Translations under genes and position numbers: made by a program
The notes under the pieces: model-generated
The model's input: only the letters and a program-made list of their open reading frames with translations
Database searches by the model: none
Told to the model about the DNA's origin: nothing
Part shown: positions 63,547 to 64,000 of the stretch, in pieces
Numbering within the stretch: position 1 is the first letter of the stretch
Layout of the letters: every line of letters begins with the position of its first letter
Assembly: GCA_030524055.1 (NCBI GenBank)
Contig: JAUNHH010000003.1
Coordinates: 232,026 to 296,025 of the forward strand
Length of the DNA: 64,000 nucleotides
Source: Actinomycetaceae bacterium
GTDB taxonomy: Bacteria > Actinomycetota > Actinomycetes > Actinomycetales > Actinomycetaceae
Direction: 5' to 3'

Positions 63547-64000
63547 CCCAGCAGACTGTACCCGCTAGCGCCACCACCGCTGCCCCTCGCCGCGCCACCA
63601 TTGACCGCGCCACCTCAGAATCCACTATTCACCTGGAAATCAACCTGGATGGCACCGGTCAGACAGACATTTCCACAGGCGTGCCTTTTTATGACCATAT
63701 GCTCACCTCTCTGGCAAAACACTCCCTCATTGACCTGACCGTTCACGCTACCGGTGACATTGACGTCGATGTTCACCACACCGTTGAAGACACGGCGATT
63801 TGCCTTGGGCAAGCCCTGGCCCAGGCCCTGGGCAATAAAGCCGGAATCCGACGTTTCGCTGACGCCACCGTCCCCCTTGACGAAGCCCTCGCTCGTGCCG
63901 TTGTCGATGTGGCAGGACGGCCCTATGTCGTCCACACAGGTGAACCTGCAGGTCAGGAATACCACCTCATTGGTGGCCACTACACCGGATCAATGACCCG
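63543..64000 (+). CDS. hisB: imidazoleglycerol-phosphate dehydratase (cut by the window end)
   Basis: Catalyses dehydration of imidazole glycerol phosphate in histidine synthesis. The first 152 residues are visible and the frame is still open at base 64000. Conserved features are [19 protein letters not shown], the metal-binding [12 protein letters not shown] and [17 protein letters not shown]. The N-terminal 22 residues are an Ala/Thr-rich extension. It begins within the hisC stop. It is the single-domain form, with no HAD phosphatase part visible at its N-terminus. Confidence 0.93.
   Translation, partial: MTQQTVPASATTAAPRRATIDRATSESTIHLEINLDGTGQTDISTGVPFYDHMLTSLAKHSLIDLTVHATGDIDVDVHHTVEDTAICLGQALAQALGNKAGIRRFADATVPLDEALARAVVDVAGRPYVVHTGEPAGQEYHLIGGHYTGSMT

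Noticed and set aside
1..64000. CRISPR array, tRNA, rRNA or intact IS element
   Set aside because: No regular repeat-spacer array, no tRNA arm-loop pattern and no transposase-like protein could be found by reading; the 20-base repeats at 25365-25482 lack unique spacers of constant length between identical repeats.

Overview
The window is a chromosomal segment from an actinobacterium of moderate GC content, most likely a member of the Actinomycetaceae or a close relative. The gene order gives this away. It runs pgsA - clgR - DUF3046 - recA - recX - miaB - miaA - hflX - lexA - LysM/ChiZ-like - nrdR, followed by an actinobacterial dcw cluster (mraZ to divIVA, no ftsA, SepF and Wag31/DivIVA present), DnaE and his genes. 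The order matches the mycobacterial and actinomycete layout. murE is missing from the dcw cluster, and dapF is missing from its usual place between miaA and hflX. This fits a lysine- or ornithine-type peptidoglycan, but that is an inference.

Layout. 1-2.2 kb: end of an unidentified gene, phosphatidylglycerophosphate synthase with a long disordered tail, ClgR regulator, DUF3046. 2.3-4.5 kb: an MFS exporter and TetR regulator divergent from a small membrane protein, inserted between DUF3046 and recA. 4.6-12.2 kb: LexA-controlled recA-recX, followed without a gap by three tandem paralogues of a large HEAT-like protein. 12.3-14.7 kb: a secreted beta-helix lipoprotein. 15.1-24.1 kb: PncC, chaperone-like YbjN/TY-Chap proteins, miaB, miaA, an rRNA methyltransferase, hflX and a DinG-type helicase. 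24.2-27.9 kb: lactate dehydrogenase, a repeat-rich intergenic region with a tiny lipoprotein gene, lexA with a divergent SOS-controlled LysM cell-division inhibitor candidate, and nrdR. 28.0-35.5 kb: serA, helD, a PAC2 protein, a spermidine-synthase-like protein, dinB, DUF3040. 35.5-54.8 kb: a gene-free control region with MraZ-type boxes, then the dcw cluster through divIVA, lspA, an RluD-type pseudouridine synthase and a GNAT protein. 54.9-64 kb: dnaE, a HAD phosphatase, an S4 protein, an LCP cell-wall ligase and hisD-hisC-hisB (cut by the window end).

How it works together. There are two main circuits. (1) An SOS circuit: LexA boxes lie in front of recA(-recX-HEAT genes) and in the lexA/LysM divergent region; RecA activates LexA self-cleavage and the LysM protein would arrest division. 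(2) A division and wall-synthesis transcription unit in which most neighbours overlap by 1-4 bases, headed by MraZ and its four GTGG boxes spaced exactly 10 bases.

Most unusual signals. A 10-base word ACGAGGGCGG (extended consensus TTGACGAGGGCGGGGC) occurs 20 times on the two strands of this 64 kb, in genes and between them, and repeatedly as inverted pairs at gene ends. That pattern resembles DNA-uptake sequences in competent Gram-negative bacteria. A triplicated HEAT-protein array is translationally coupled to recX, so it probably falls under LexA control. A face-to-face array of about 20-base repeats lies between ldh and lexA. Two recA leader hairpins share the core CCGGAGAGG. No tRNA, rRNA, CRISPR array or intact transposase gene was recognised.
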